Shown one piece after another: positions 10,953 through 18,768 of a stretch of DNA of 64,000 nt. The DNA lies in contig VGXF01000001.1 in NCBI GenBank assembly GCA_016873435.1, forward strand, positions 248,001 through 312,000. The letters are read 5' to 3'. Under the pieces are notes generated by a model that worked only from the letters and a program-made list of their open reading frames with translations, was not told the origin of the DNA and made no database searches. Each line of letters starts with the position of its first letter. Positions within the stretch are counted from its first letter, which is position 1. The DNA comes from Nitrospira sp. GTDB lineage: Bacteria; Nitrospirota; Nitrospiria; Nitrospirales; Nitrospiraceae. The position numbers and the translations under genes were made by a program.

Positions 10953-12149
10953 TCATACCGGTCTCACAATTTCCACAACCGCCTCTTTCTCAATCCGCCC
11001 CATCGAAGATTGACGCCCCTTACGTTCCTTTCGCACGATCTCGCTGATACGGACGATGGCACCGCGGTGCCAGTGGTCGAACGCAGCATTTGACTCCGAC
11101 CTAAGCCGATCCTGCCGGCCGACTTCCGACCTGCCTGCCTCGTTGCACAGCCAAGCCCGCTTCTCCCCCTTCATCTCCCTCAGCTCACTCACCACGCGAT
11201 GCACATCCCGCCGCCTTGACGCGATCGTCTTGCCATCCTTTCGCAAAATTACATAGGAAAACTTCAGCGCGTCCTTGATGAAGCCAACTTCCCGATCGAT
11301 CGCCTTCACGATGGCCGGTGGCGACCAAGACCGCTCTTCGTGGCACCAGTCCTCAGCTTTCACCAGCGCCGGACAGGGTTTCTCGTGCAGACAGGGGCTG
11401 TAGACCGTGCAGACCCGCTCTGCCAGCAGGACATCGCGGACGTGAAGCAACCCACGCGACGTGTCTCTGAGCGCTGGCTCCACGACGATCAGGGAGCCGT
11501 GCGGCGGCAACAAACCGAGCAGATTTCCCACAAAAGTGGCACGATGCGCGCTGTCATCCCCAACTTCATTCAGCACATTGGCTGCCACGATCAGATCGAA
11601 CCCGTCCGGCCGCCGCGTACGCAGATCTTCCAGCCAGCGCCGCCTGTTCAAATCCGCCTTAGTCGTAATCAGCGTCGCAGATTTTACGCCGGTCGTCCTA
11701 GTGTATTCCCCCCACAATCTTTCCGCATCGTGCAGCGCCGGTTGCGACTGGTCCACAGCCACAATCTCAACGGCGCGCGGGATATGCTGCTCGTACAGCC
11801 AGTCCAACACGGCCAAGGCTCCGGTGCCGGGGCCGCTACCGACATCCAGCACGTGCAGCGGTTTATCGGCCGGCTCGCGCAGCACGTTGTATGGCAGCTC
11901 GTTCAGTAGCATCTGCACCTTGGCCAGATTGACCGGAAGAAAATAGGCCAGATAACCGGCGCGACGGGTCGCCTCATCCAGATACTTCGTCGGTAGCGCA
12001 GTTCTTGCCTTTGTGAATAAATGAGAGAGTTCGGTCACTGCCTGAGCGAGTTTGTCGTGCGAAACCCTTGTTTCTTCAATGGCTCGGGAGAGGACCTGGA
12101 GAAGCGCCGGCGAGATGCCTGTCGAATCCTTATCGTTGAGGACGCGCAT
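10953..12149 (-). CDS. Rsm22-family (mitoribosomal-type) SAM-dependent methyltransferase
   Basis: 398 residues. The methyltransferase nucleotide-binding loop is visible in HVLDVGSGPGTGALAVLDW (about residues 98-116). A cluster of four cysteines in the second half, CTVYSPC, then HEKPC, then EDWC, matches the Fe-S-binding motif of the Rsm22 family, which associates with small ribosomal subunits. The exact substrate cannot be read from sequence. Start ATG 12149 lies five bases after TACACT on the minus strand, with no Shine-Dalgarno, so this too may be leaderless. It is divergent from the small gene at 12187. Confidence 0.8.
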   Translation of the reverse strand: MRVLNDKDSTGISPALLQVLSRAIEETRVSHDKLAQAVTELSHLFTKARTALPTKYLDEATRRAGYLAYFLPVNLAKVQMLLNELPYNVLREPADKPLHVLDVGSGPGTGALAVLDWLYEQHIPRAVEIVAVDQSQPALHDAERLWGEYTRTTGVKSATLITTKADLNRRRWLEDLRTRRPDGFDLIVAANVLNEVGDDSAHRATFVGNLLGLLPPHGSLIVVEPALRDTSRGLLHVRDVLLAERVCTVYSPCLHEKPCPALVKAEDWCHEERSWSPPAIVKAIDREVGFIKDALKFSYVILRKDGKTIASRRRDVHRVVSELREMKGEKRAWLCNEAGRSEVGRQDRLRSESNAAFDHWHRGAIVRISEIVRKERKGRQSSMGRIEKEAVVEIVRPV

Positions 12150-12164
12150 GGCCTAGTGTATGCT
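12136..12164 (+). promoter_or_regulatory. Putative promoter for the gene at 12187
   Basis: TTGAGG (12136-12141), 17 bases, TATGCT (12159-12164). It gives a short leader containing GAGGGGG before ATG 12187. The elements overlap the start of the divergent Rsm22 gene. Confidence 0.5.
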
Positions 12165-12184
12165 CACCTTATCAGAGGGGGCAA
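12155..12184 (-). promoter_or_regulatory. Putative leaderless-type promoter for the Rsm22-family gene
   Basis: On the minus strand TTGCCC (12179-12184), 18 bases, TACACT (12155-12160), then five bases to the ATG at 12149. It overlaps the oppositely directed promoter at 12136-12164. Confidence 0.45.
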
Positions 12185-12186
12185 CC

Positions 12187-12441
12187 ATGACGAATGAAAT
12201 TATGAACGCCTATAAAGACGTCGAGCTCGCTGTCGAACACTATACAAAGCTTCTGCAGGAGCATGCCACGCTGGTTCAGAACATGGAGCCGCCGGGGTCC
12301 GACAAGGTCGTGCGCGTGACGCAGGGATCGCGGGCAATGCGGGACAGCGCGATGATTTATCTGTCTTACGCGAAGTACGTCGCCTATGGCATGCCTGAAA
12401 GTACGGAAATGATCGACGACGACGCAGAGTTGCAGGGGTAG
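12187..12441 (+). CDS. Small conserved-looking hypothetical protein
   Basis: 84 residues starting MTNEIMNAYKDVELAVEHYT, predicted mostly helical with heptad-like spacing of hydrophobics, and acidic at the C-terminus. No family recognised. GAGGGGG six bases before ATG 12187 decides the start over the in-frame ATG at 12160. A matching promoter lies upstream. The stop is followed at once by the second copy of the palindromic element. Confidence 0.65.
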   Translation: MTNEIMNAYKDVELAVEHYTKLLQEHATLVQNMEPPGSDKVVRVTQGSRAMRDSAMIYLSYAKYVAYGMPESTEMIDDDAELQG

Positions 12442-12447
12442 CGGGTA

Positions 12448-12564
12448 CTGAAAAAGGCCCCGGGCTTTATTCTCGCCTCGCGCGACCCTCTACGCACCGA
12501 AAAGCGTATGCCTCGGTTGCTCGCTCGCGGCAGCTGCGCCAGCGACCCTGTTGAATATCCGTCG
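12448..12564. repeat. Palindromic dispersed element, copy 2 (diverged, inverted relative to copy 1)
   Basis: It begins CTGAAAAAGG and shares with the reverse complement of 8482-8607 the pieces TTCTCGC, ACCGAAAAGCGT and GCCTCG in the same order and spacing. The termini are more degenerate. It lies in the 197-base spacer between two convergent genes. Confidence 0.55.
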
Positions 12565-12579
12565 ATTTGACCATATTTG

Positions 12580-12622
12580 AAAAAAATAAAAGGGCCTGAC
12601 CCCTGCTGGGATCAGGCCCTTT
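12580..12622 (-). terminator. Rho-independent terminator of the oxidoreductase operon
   Basis: On the minus strand an 11-base-pair stem, AAAGGGCCTGA with TCAGGCCCTTT, encloses a 12-base loop and is followed by TTTTATTTTTTT. It starts 17 bases after the stop of the alpha-subunit gene. Confidence 0.85.
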
Positions 12623-12638
12623 GTTGTGGACTAGCCGC

Positions 12639-13964
12639 TTAGATACTGCGCATGAAGTGGGCCACCTCGTCTTGATTGACGGTGCCCATGATTGAGGACA
12701 ATGCGACGTTCGTGGACTTCTTTCCGGTCAGGCCGGACTCGACCTCGTCCACAATCAACTCAACCGGCATGGACTGCCCGCCATAGACGCGTGGGCCGCC
12801 AATGATCTTGGCCTGGGAGTGGCCGTAGATTGCCGTGGCCACTTCCTTGGCCAACCAGCCGACATAGTTGAATTCGGGGACCACGATGAGCTTTGCAGTC
12901 TTGCAGAGCTTGCGCAGTTCCTGCGTGGGAAACGGACGCAGCGAGCGAACCTTGATCAGCCCGACGTTGTAGCCCTTCTCTTTGCAGATTCGGACTGCTT
13001 CGCGCGACTGCGCGGCGGCGCTGCCGGACGCAATGATGATGGCATCCGCGCCTTCGACATTTTCAGCCGTCAACAACCCACCCATGTACTTGTTGATGTA
13101 CCTACGCGAGCGCTCGACTGCCGCCCAGACTTCCTGCTGCCAGACCGCGTGGATGTTGTAGGCCATGAAGTTCGACTTCTGGACCGGGGCGTCGCGCGAG
13201 AGACGTGCGGGCGGATTTTCCGCGTCCAGCACCGGCACTGCACCGCGCCATGCTTCGCGCGGTGGGAGCTTGATGCCGCGATCCTGCATACGCACGTAGC
13301 CACGCGCGTGGGTGACAAAGAAGCCGTCGCAGCAGACACCGACCGGCAGGGTCACGTCGTTCTTTTCGCTGATCGTGAAACCCGCCATCGTGAAATCGAA
13401 CATGTCCTGCTGGTTCTCGGCGTGAAACACGATCATGCCGCAGTTGAGGAGGTACGAGACTTCAATGTTGTCCGGCTGAATGGCTAGCGGCGCGTTGACG
13501 ACGCGGCAGGTGAACATGGCCACAACCGGCAGACGATGTCCGGGCCAAGAGGCGATGCCTTCTAGACCGCGCAGCGTGCCAGGACCGGCTGTCGCCGTGT
13601 AGCAACGGACGCCCGCGCGCGAGCCCCCCGCGATCGCCGCCATGACGCCAACCTCTTCCTCGCCGCGGTAGTATTCTTTCACATAGCCTTCGCCGTAGAG
13701 CACGCCGACGAGCTGCATGGTTTCGCTCTGCGGGGTGATCGGATAGGCGATGGCCAGATCCACGTTTGAGCGACGGATGGCCTCCTTGGCCGCCTCGCTG
13801 CCCGTGATGAACTCCTTGGTGCGCGGCGCTTCATGAAACATGTACTCAGGCGTCACGACCTTCTGCTGTTTGGCGTCCGCGTGCGGATCTTTCTTCGCTG
13901 CGGACGGAACCGCCGCGGTGCTGGTGATCGGATCGCCCTGCGGATTGGTCTTGGTTTCGCTCAT
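12639..13964 (-). CDS. 2-oxoacid:ferredoxin oxidoreductase, alpha subunit
   Basis: 441 residues from ATG 13964, chosen because GAGAGGTGA precedes it; the frame stays open further upstream to 14054. The pyrophosphate-domain motif YPITPQS is at residues 74-80, followed by the EYYRGEEEVGVMAAIAGGS segment typical of POR alpha chains. With the beta subunit it forms the thiamine-diphosphate catalytic core that carboxylates acetyl-CoA or succinyl-CoA with reduced ferredoxin. It is the last gene of a five-gene operon and ends at a strong terminator. Whether the substrate is pyruvate or 2-oxoglutarate cannot be decided here. The N-terminal 40 residues are a low-complexity extension. Confidence 0.9.
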   Translation of the reverse strand: MSETKTNPQGDPITSTAAVPSAAKKDPHADAKQQKVVTPEYMFHEAPRTKEFITGSEAAKEAIRRSNVDLAIAYPITPQSETMQLVGVLYGEGYVKEYYRGEEEVGVMAAIAGGSRAGVRCYTATAGPGTLRGLEGIASWPGHRLPVVAMFTCRVVNAPLAIQPDNIEVSYLLNCGMIVFHAENQQDMFDFTMAGFTISEKNDVTLPVGVCCDGFFVTHARGYVRMQDRGIKLPPREAWRGAVPVLDAENPPARLSRDAPVQKSNFMAYNIHAVWQQEVWAAVERSRRYINKYMGGLLTAENVEGADAIIIASGSAAAQSREAVRICKEKGYNVGLIKVRSLRPFPTQELRKLCKTAKLIVVPEFNYVGWLAKEVATAIYGHSQAKIIGGPRVYGGQSMPVELIVDEVESGLTGKKSTNVALSSIMGTVNQDEVAHFMRSI

Positions 13965-14004
13965 CGTGTCACCTCTCGGCTGGAGATATTGAGGGGCGCC
14001 GGCC

Positions 14005-14772
14005 TCAGGCTTCGCTCTGCATGTTTTCGGCCTTGTGCCCAAACGCGGCCGCACTAGCCGTGTCGCTGCCGGGCATGAATGTCAACGGATTTGTGTGGGT
14101 CTTTCCGCCGTGCACCTTCGACTGCGTGCCAGTAAAGCGCACGTTCTCGCCGTTGGCCACCAGCTTGAGGCCCAATTGCTCGCGGACGCGCTTGGTGACC
14201 TGCGCCATGCGCCGCAGCTTGGCGGCATCGCAGTCGCGGACGGTCATCATCGCATCCTCGTGGCCCTGCTCGGCGCAGAGGGCGGTGGTGCAGCAATTCG
14301 TCCCTGCCCGGATCATCTTCAGCGTGAGGTTCGCATAGTGGCAATGCACACCGATGAAGATGCAGGCTTCGATCTTGTTGCCCCAGATCGTCAGGTTCGG
14401 GTGATTGGGATTGATAACTTCCTCGTGGTCAATCTTCGGATACTTGGGCCGATAGTCCGGCATAGGGATAATGAGCACTTCAGGGATTTGCGCGGCAATT
14501 TCAAGCACCGCCTTGGCCTTGTCGGCCGCGTGATCGTTCCAGTTCCACAGCACGAGCGGGCCCGGGAAGATCGTCGCGTTCGGGCTCGTGAGCATAACCC
14601 GCGCGATCTCCTCCATGACCGTCTCTTCGTTGGGCTCGAGGATACCGTACTTAAGCCCCTGCCCTGGATCAGGCAGCATGACGCCGAGCTGCGCGGCGGA
14701 CGGCGGATGGAAGCCGGCCGGCCCCGGGACAATGATGCGTTCCTGCTCGTTCGATGTGGTGGTCTTGCCCAT
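14005..14772 (-). CDS. Fifth (epsilon) subunit of the 2-oxoacid:ferredoxin oxidoreductase
   Basis: 255 residues. It begins MGKTTTSNEQERIIVPGPAG and contains a central EACIFIGVHCHYANLTLKMI and GTNCCTTALCAEQGHEDAM. This fits the small extra subunit of five-subunit oxidoreductases known from Hydrogenobacter and Nitrospira, which databases often label carbon monoxide dehydrogenase beta-like. Its role in the complex is not established by sequence. It starts four bases after the delta stop and ends 40 bases before the alpha start, so it is embedded in the operon. Confidence 0.75.
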   Translation of the reverse strand: MGKTTTSNEQERIIVPGPAGFHPPSAAQLGVMLPDPGQGLKYGILEPNEETVMEEIARVMLTSPNATIFPGPLVLWNWNDHAADKAKAVLEIAAQIPEVLIIPMPDYRPKYPKIDHEEVINPNHPNLTIWGNKIEACIFIGVHCHYANLTLKMIRAGTNCCTTALCAEQGHEDAMMTVRDCDAAKLRRMAQVTKRVREQLGLKLVANGENVRFTGTQSKVHGGKTHTNPLTFMPGSDTASAAAFGHKAENMQSEA

Positions 14773-14776
14773 CGCG

Positions 14777-15100
14777 TTACCCGACCACCGGGCTGGCCAG
14801 CACCGCTGTGGTGCTCTTTTCGCCGTAGGTGATGTTGTCGGTCAGGGCCGCCTTGGGAAGTTGATCGATCATGATCATCTTGATGGCGTTGTTCTTGGCC
14901 ATGTTGTCACAGACCCACACGCACTGCGCGCAGCCCTTGCAGCGGTCCACCGCCACGTAGGCCGAGCCGTACTTGAAGCCCTTGTCCTTGCCCATCTCGT
15001 CGCTGTAGAGGATGGTATTAGCTTCGGGGCAGTACTGCGTGCAGAGCTTGCAGCTCTTAGCCGCGCAAATTTCAATGCTAATGTCCGCCACAAGATACAT
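14777..15100 (-). CDS. 2-oxoacid:ferredoxin oxidoreductase, delta (ferredoxin-like) subunit
   Basis: 107 residues with two 4Fe-4S motifs: Cys12/17/20/24 (SCKLCTQYCPEA) and Cys54/57/60/64 (RCKGCAQCVWVC). The spacing in the first motif (four residues between the first two cysteines) is unusual but all four ligands are present. It transfers electrons between ferredoxin and the catalytic core. It follows gamma by 29 bases and precedes epsilon by four. Confidence 0.88.
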   Translation of the reverse strand: MYLVADISIEICAAKSCKLCTQYCPEANTILYSDEMGKDKGFKYGSAYVAVDRCKGCAQCVWVCDNMAKNNAIKMIMIDQLPKAALTDNITYGEKSTTAVLASPVVG

Positions 15101-15129
15101 TGCTGATCCTTTCTCCCGTCCGAGTCCGC

Positions 15130-15849
15130 TTAGACCGCCGCGGCCACCGGCGCCGGCACATCAACTTTGGCGATGCCCTTTGCCGCCCAGCCCTTGTCCG
15201 CTGCGTAATTCCAGCCCGCGCGAATGACGGCCATGTTCTTGTCGATGAGTTCCTGTTTCTTCTTAAACTTCCGCTCGACGACACTGTCCAGTGCGGCCGT
15301 ACCGCCCGAGACGACAAAGCCTTTGCCGAGGAAACGGTCCTTCACGGCCTGCTCCAGACCCGGCATGCTCGTCAATCCGGTAATGGCACCGATGCAGCCC
15401 ATCAACGCCATATTCGTGGCGAGGTCCATGCCCGACACTTCCAGCGACAGTTTCGTGGCCGGGAAATAGTAGAGCTTTGCGCGGCGCTCATCGAGCTCAC
15501 GCTGCTGATCCTTGTGCAGCCTCATCGGTCCGTCGTTATTGATCAGCGCAATCCCGTCCTCCTTCAACCCGAAGTAGAACGGCATCGTGTAGGACTTGCC
15601 GTGCGTGATGACCTGCGGGTGGAAGATGATGATGATGTGCGGGAAGGTGATCTCGCCAATTTCGTAGATCGGCTCGTCCGACACGCGGACGTAGCTCTCG
15701 ACCGGCGCCATGCGCTTTTCCGAGCCGTAGAACGGAACGATGGTGCTCTCACCGCCTGCGTTGATCACGGCCGTGCTGAGAATGTGCGAGCCGGTGACGA
15801 CGCCCTGCCCACCCACACCCGCCATGCGAATGTTAAAGCGTTTTGCCAT
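15130..15849 (-). CDS. 2-oxoacid:ferredoxin oxidoreductase, gamma subunit
   Basis: 239 residues. The N-terminus MAKRFNIRMAGVGGQGVVTG carries the GVGGQG motif of gamma chains, which bind the CoA substrate side of the enzyme. Length is somewhat above the 180-200 of archaeal gamma subunits because of a C-terminal extension rich in Lys and Ala. GGGGGAT precedes the ATG. It is the second gene of the operon, 33 bases after beta. Confidence 0.88.
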   Translation of the reverse strand: MAKRFNIRMAGVGGQGVVTGSHILSTAVINAGGESTIVPFYGSEKRMAPVESYVRVSDEPIYEIGEITFPHIIIIFHPQVITHGKSYTMPFYFGLKEDGIALINNDGPMRLHKDQQRELDERRAKLYYFPATKLSLEVSGMDLATNMALMGCIGAITGLTSMPGLEQAVKDRFLGKGFVVSGGTAALDSVVERKFKKKQELIDKNMAVIRAGWNYAADKGWAAKGIAKVDVPAPVAAAV

Positions 15850-15882
15850 GAGATCCCCCTTGAGCGAATTCCGGGTCGGTGA

Positions 15883-16785
15883 TCAGGCCTTGTCCGGCAG
15901 CGCCGCCGTCGCACCGGCTGGCTTCGGGAGATACTCCTTGTAGCCGTAGCGCTCGGCGAGATACTGCTTGGCTTCGTCGCTGATGTACTCGGTGAACGCG
16001 TAGCGGTCGTTCTCGACCGTCTTGGCATCCTCCATGACCTTGTCGGTCGGAATCGCATACTCGATGTTGCAGGAGGTGTAGGCCTGTATGTAGCTGGCGC
16101 CGACTTCGCGAGCGACCAGCACGGCCTTCTTGATCACGCTTTCCACTCGGCGTGGATTGTTGGGCACCACCGTGGCGACATAGGCGCAGCCCGCCAGCTT
16201 GGCAAGGCCGACCATGTCCATCTTGTCGTACTTCTTGCCGAGTGGAGCCATCTTGAGCACGGCACCGCGGTTGGTCATGCCGCTCTCCTGTCCGCCTGTG
16301 TTGCCGTAGACCTCGTTATCGAGCATGATCGTGGTGAACCGTTCGTGGCGGAACCAGGAATGTACGACCTGCTGAAAACCGATGTCCGCCGTGCCACCGT
16401 CGCCCGCCATCACGACCACATCCTTTGGCTTGTCGCCGAAGCGGAGCCGCAGGCCCCGCGAGAGGCCGCTGGCCACGCCGTTCTGGTCGCCGTAGTTGCC
16501 GTAGACAAACGGGATTGCCGCCTGCGAGATGGCCAGGCGTCCGCAGCCTGCGGTGCCGACGGTGATGGTGTCTTCGGGATTGGGGAACGCGATCATGGCG
16601 AGACGGATGAAGAGGGTCATGGCACAGCCAGCGCACATCGGGTGCTCTTCCAGCACCTCTTTGAAGCTGCCCATCTGCGACACGGTGACCTTCTTGCCGA
16701 ACGGACCATGGTCGACCATGTCCCGGTATTCCTTGGGCATGAACTTGTCGAACCCGGGGGTGAACTTCACGTAATCGAGACTCAT
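15883..16785 (-). CDS. 2-oxoacid:ferredoxin oxidoreductase, beta subunit
   Basis: 300 residues. The thiamine-diphosphate/Mg motif is GDGG at 128-131, continuing to DNEVYGNTGGQ near 156. Probable ligands of the proximal 4Fe-4S cluster are Cys51, Cys54 (MCAGCAM), Cys81 and Cys239. It is the first gene of the operon; AAGGAGG precedes the ATG, and a strong promoter lies about 135 bases upstream. In a Nitrospira-type autotroph it would serve the ferredoxin-dependent carboxylations of the reductive TCA cycle. Confidence 0.92.
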   Translation of the reverse strand: MSLDYVKFTPGFDKFMPKEYRDMVDHGPFGKKVTVSQMGSFKEVLEEHPMCAGCAMTLFIRLAMIAFPNPEDTITVGTAGCGRLAISQAAIPFVYGNYGDQNGVASGLSRGLRLRFGDKPKDVVVMAGDGGTADIGFQQVVHSWFRHERFTTIMLDNEVYGNTGGQESGMTNRGAVLKMAPLGKKYDKMDMVGLAKLAGCAYVATVVPNNPRRVESVIKKAVLVAREVGASYIQAYTSCNIEYAIPTDKVMEDAKTVENDRYAFTEYISDEAKQYLAERYGYKEYLPKPAGATAALPDKA

Positions 16786-16919
16786 GTGGGCCTCCTTACA
16801 GGGCTTGCTAGGCCAGCGGCGCTTTATCGGTTTATCGAAACAATCGCCGCCGGATAAAAACCGTTAAGTGATTAGAACTCTCTGATTCTCTTCACCTTTT
16901 CATCCAGCTGAGCAGGCGA

Positions 16920-16949
16920 ATCTTAGCAAAAATACGGAAATTGTGTCAA
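16920..16949 (-). promoter_or_regulatory. Promoter of the five-gene oxidoreductase operon
   Basis: Minus strand TTGACA (16944-16949), 18 bases, TAAGAT (16920-16925). The leader would be about 130 bases. The remainder of the 400-base divergent spacer (16786-17185) shows only GGCC-rich short repeats near 17030-17090. Confidence 0.7.
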
Positions 16950-17111
16950 TTCAGAAAATCGCGGACCCGCTGGCCCGATCCTCACGGGGCGGATCGTATA
17001 ACTTCCCTAATTTTAATGCAACTTAACAGAAGGCCCACCCCCTCTAAAAGAAGGCCTACCGGGGCCTTTCTCCACTAGGCCCATTGGCCCCAACCCTATT
17101 TTTCGCTTACC

Positions 17112-17141
17112 TTGACGCTTTTGCAAAGCGTTCTCTATAAT
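17112..17141 (+). promoter_or_regulatory. Promoter of the tldD-tldE operon
   Basis: TTGACG (17112-17117), 18 bases, TATAAT (17136-17141). Transcription would begin about 38 bases before the tldD ATG. Confidence 0.7.
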
Positions 17142-17185
17142 AGAGGCGATTTTGAGAAAATTTCCAACGTGATCGGCAGATTTTC

Positions 17186-18766
17186 ATGGCAAAAACGCTC
17201 AGCACAAAACCGATTACTATCGAGTCGCTCGACCGCCTTAAACGGACGGCGGCCGAGCTTGCACGGGCCGCGAAGCAACGCTTCCGGCACTGCCGCTATG
17301 CTGATCTGCGCCTCGAAATTTCGGAAACGAAATATGCATCTGCAGAAAACGGCGCTGGCAAATCCGCGCAGGACGACTATACGTTTGGCTTCGGCATCCG
17401 TGTGCTGGCTGGCCATCCCCTCGTCGCGCCCGGCTACTACGGCCACCGGCTTGGCAACGCCGACTTTCCCAAGCTAGCTACCCTCCTGCATAACGGGCTC
17501 CGACACGCCTACGACCGGGCCATTGCCAATGCCCAGCAAAAGGAACAGACCCGTGCCAAGTTCAAGGGGCTGGGTGACAGCCTCACCGGCCTTGCGCTCG
17601 CACCGATCGAGGTCCACCAGGACAGCCTCAAGGCGGAATATGCAATCGACCCCCGCTCAGTGCCACTGGCGGAAATTTGCCGCTACACGGCCGAAGTCTC
17701 GCGCGCGGTATCTAGCCTGGGCTCACACATCCGCTACAACACAATCGCGGCAACGACCGGACTCTGGCGCGAGCTGTTCGTGAGCTCCGAGGGCACAATC
17801 ATCGACCAGACCTTCGCCAACACGCTGGGCTGGTGCTCGGTAGTGGCCGAAAACGACACGGCCGACCAGTCGCTCTCCGATTACATCGGCCATCAACGCG
17901 GCTGGGAGACGATCACCGAAGGCACGCGTAGCGAATTCATCCGCCACCTCGATTTACTGACATTTTCTACACGTCTCGGTCGTGACTGTTTACAATTGAT
18001 CGACTCGCCTCCGTGCAAAGCGACCGACAAGGAAGTCGTCGTCGTCACGGACCCACACTACAACGTGCTCAAGGCGCACGAGATCCTCGGCCACCCGACC
18101 GAGCTGGACCGCGCGCTCAAAATGGAAACGGGCTACGCGGGCCGGAGCTGGCTCTTCCACTCGCTGACAGACAATCAGCTCGGCAAACCAATCGCCTCGC
18201 CGCTCGTCTCGGCCTACTCCGATCCCGCGCTGCCAGGCCTCGGCCACTATGCCTACGACCACGAGGGCACGCCCGCAAAGAAGGTCGTGCACATCGAAAA
18301 GGGCATCTTCAAAGGTTTTATGAACAGCCGGCAGACGTCGGCGATCATCGGTGCGGAGCCGAACGGCTCCTACAAGGCGACAGAAGCCTCGATGGTGCCG
18401 CTTATCCGCATGTCGAATACCGTGTTCGGCGCGGGGCCGCACGATCCCGAGGAAATCATTGCCGACGTGGACCGCGGCTATTACCTCGTCGGCCACCGCA
18501 CGCCATCCATCGCCGAGTCACGCGAGAACTTCAGCATCTCGGCGCAGAAGGTCTATGAGATCCGCAACGGCCAGCTGGGCCAGCTCTACCGGGGCGGCGG
18601 CATGACGGCCGACACAAAAAACTATCTGACGAAGGTGGATGCGGTCGGGAAGGATTTTTGCCTTGGGCCGATTCCGAATTGCGGCAAGGGCCAGCCGATG
18701 CAGATCAAGCGGCTTGGCAATGGCGCACCGACGATGCGCAGTCGGGCGAAACTGACAGGAATATAA
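17186..18766 (+). CDS. tldD: TldD-family metalloprotease
   Basis: 526 residues. The zinc-protease motif HEILGH is at 298-303, and the C-terminal domain with GGGMTADTKNYLTKVDAVGKDF is typical of TldD/PmbA proteins. With its TldE partner it forms a heteromeric protease known to trim unfolded or modified peptides such as microcin B17 and CcdA; the substrate here is unknown. It is about 45 residues longer than the E. coli protein, mostly at the N-terminus. No clear Shine-Dalgarno precedes the ATG. The next gene starts two bases after its stop. Confidence 0.88.
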   Translation: MAKTLSTKPITIESLDRLKRTAAELARAAKQRFRHCRYADLRLEISETKYASAENGAGKSAQDDYTFGFGIRVLAGHPLVAPGYYGHRLGNADFPKLATLLHNGLRHAYDRAIANAQQKEQTRAKFKGLGDSLTGLALAPIEVHQDSLKAEYAIDPRSVPLAEICRYTAEVSRAVSSLGSHIRYNTIAATTGLWRELFVSSEGTIIDQTFANTLGWCSVVAENDTADQSLSDYIGHQRGWETITEGTRSEFIRHLDLLTFSTRLGRDCLQLIDSPPCKATDKEVVVVTDPHYNVLKAHEILGHPTELDRALKMETGYAGRSWLFHSLTDNQLGKPIASPLVSAYSDPALPGLGHYAYDHEGTPAKKVVHIEKGIFKGFMNSRQTSAIIGAEPNGSYKATEASMVPLIRMSNTVFGAGPHDPEEIIADVDRGYYLVGHRTPSIAESRENFSISAQKVYEIRNGQLGQLYRGGGMTADTKNYLTKVDAVGKDFCLGPIPNCGKGQPMQIKRLGNGAPTMRSRAKLTGI

Positions 18767-18768
18767 TT

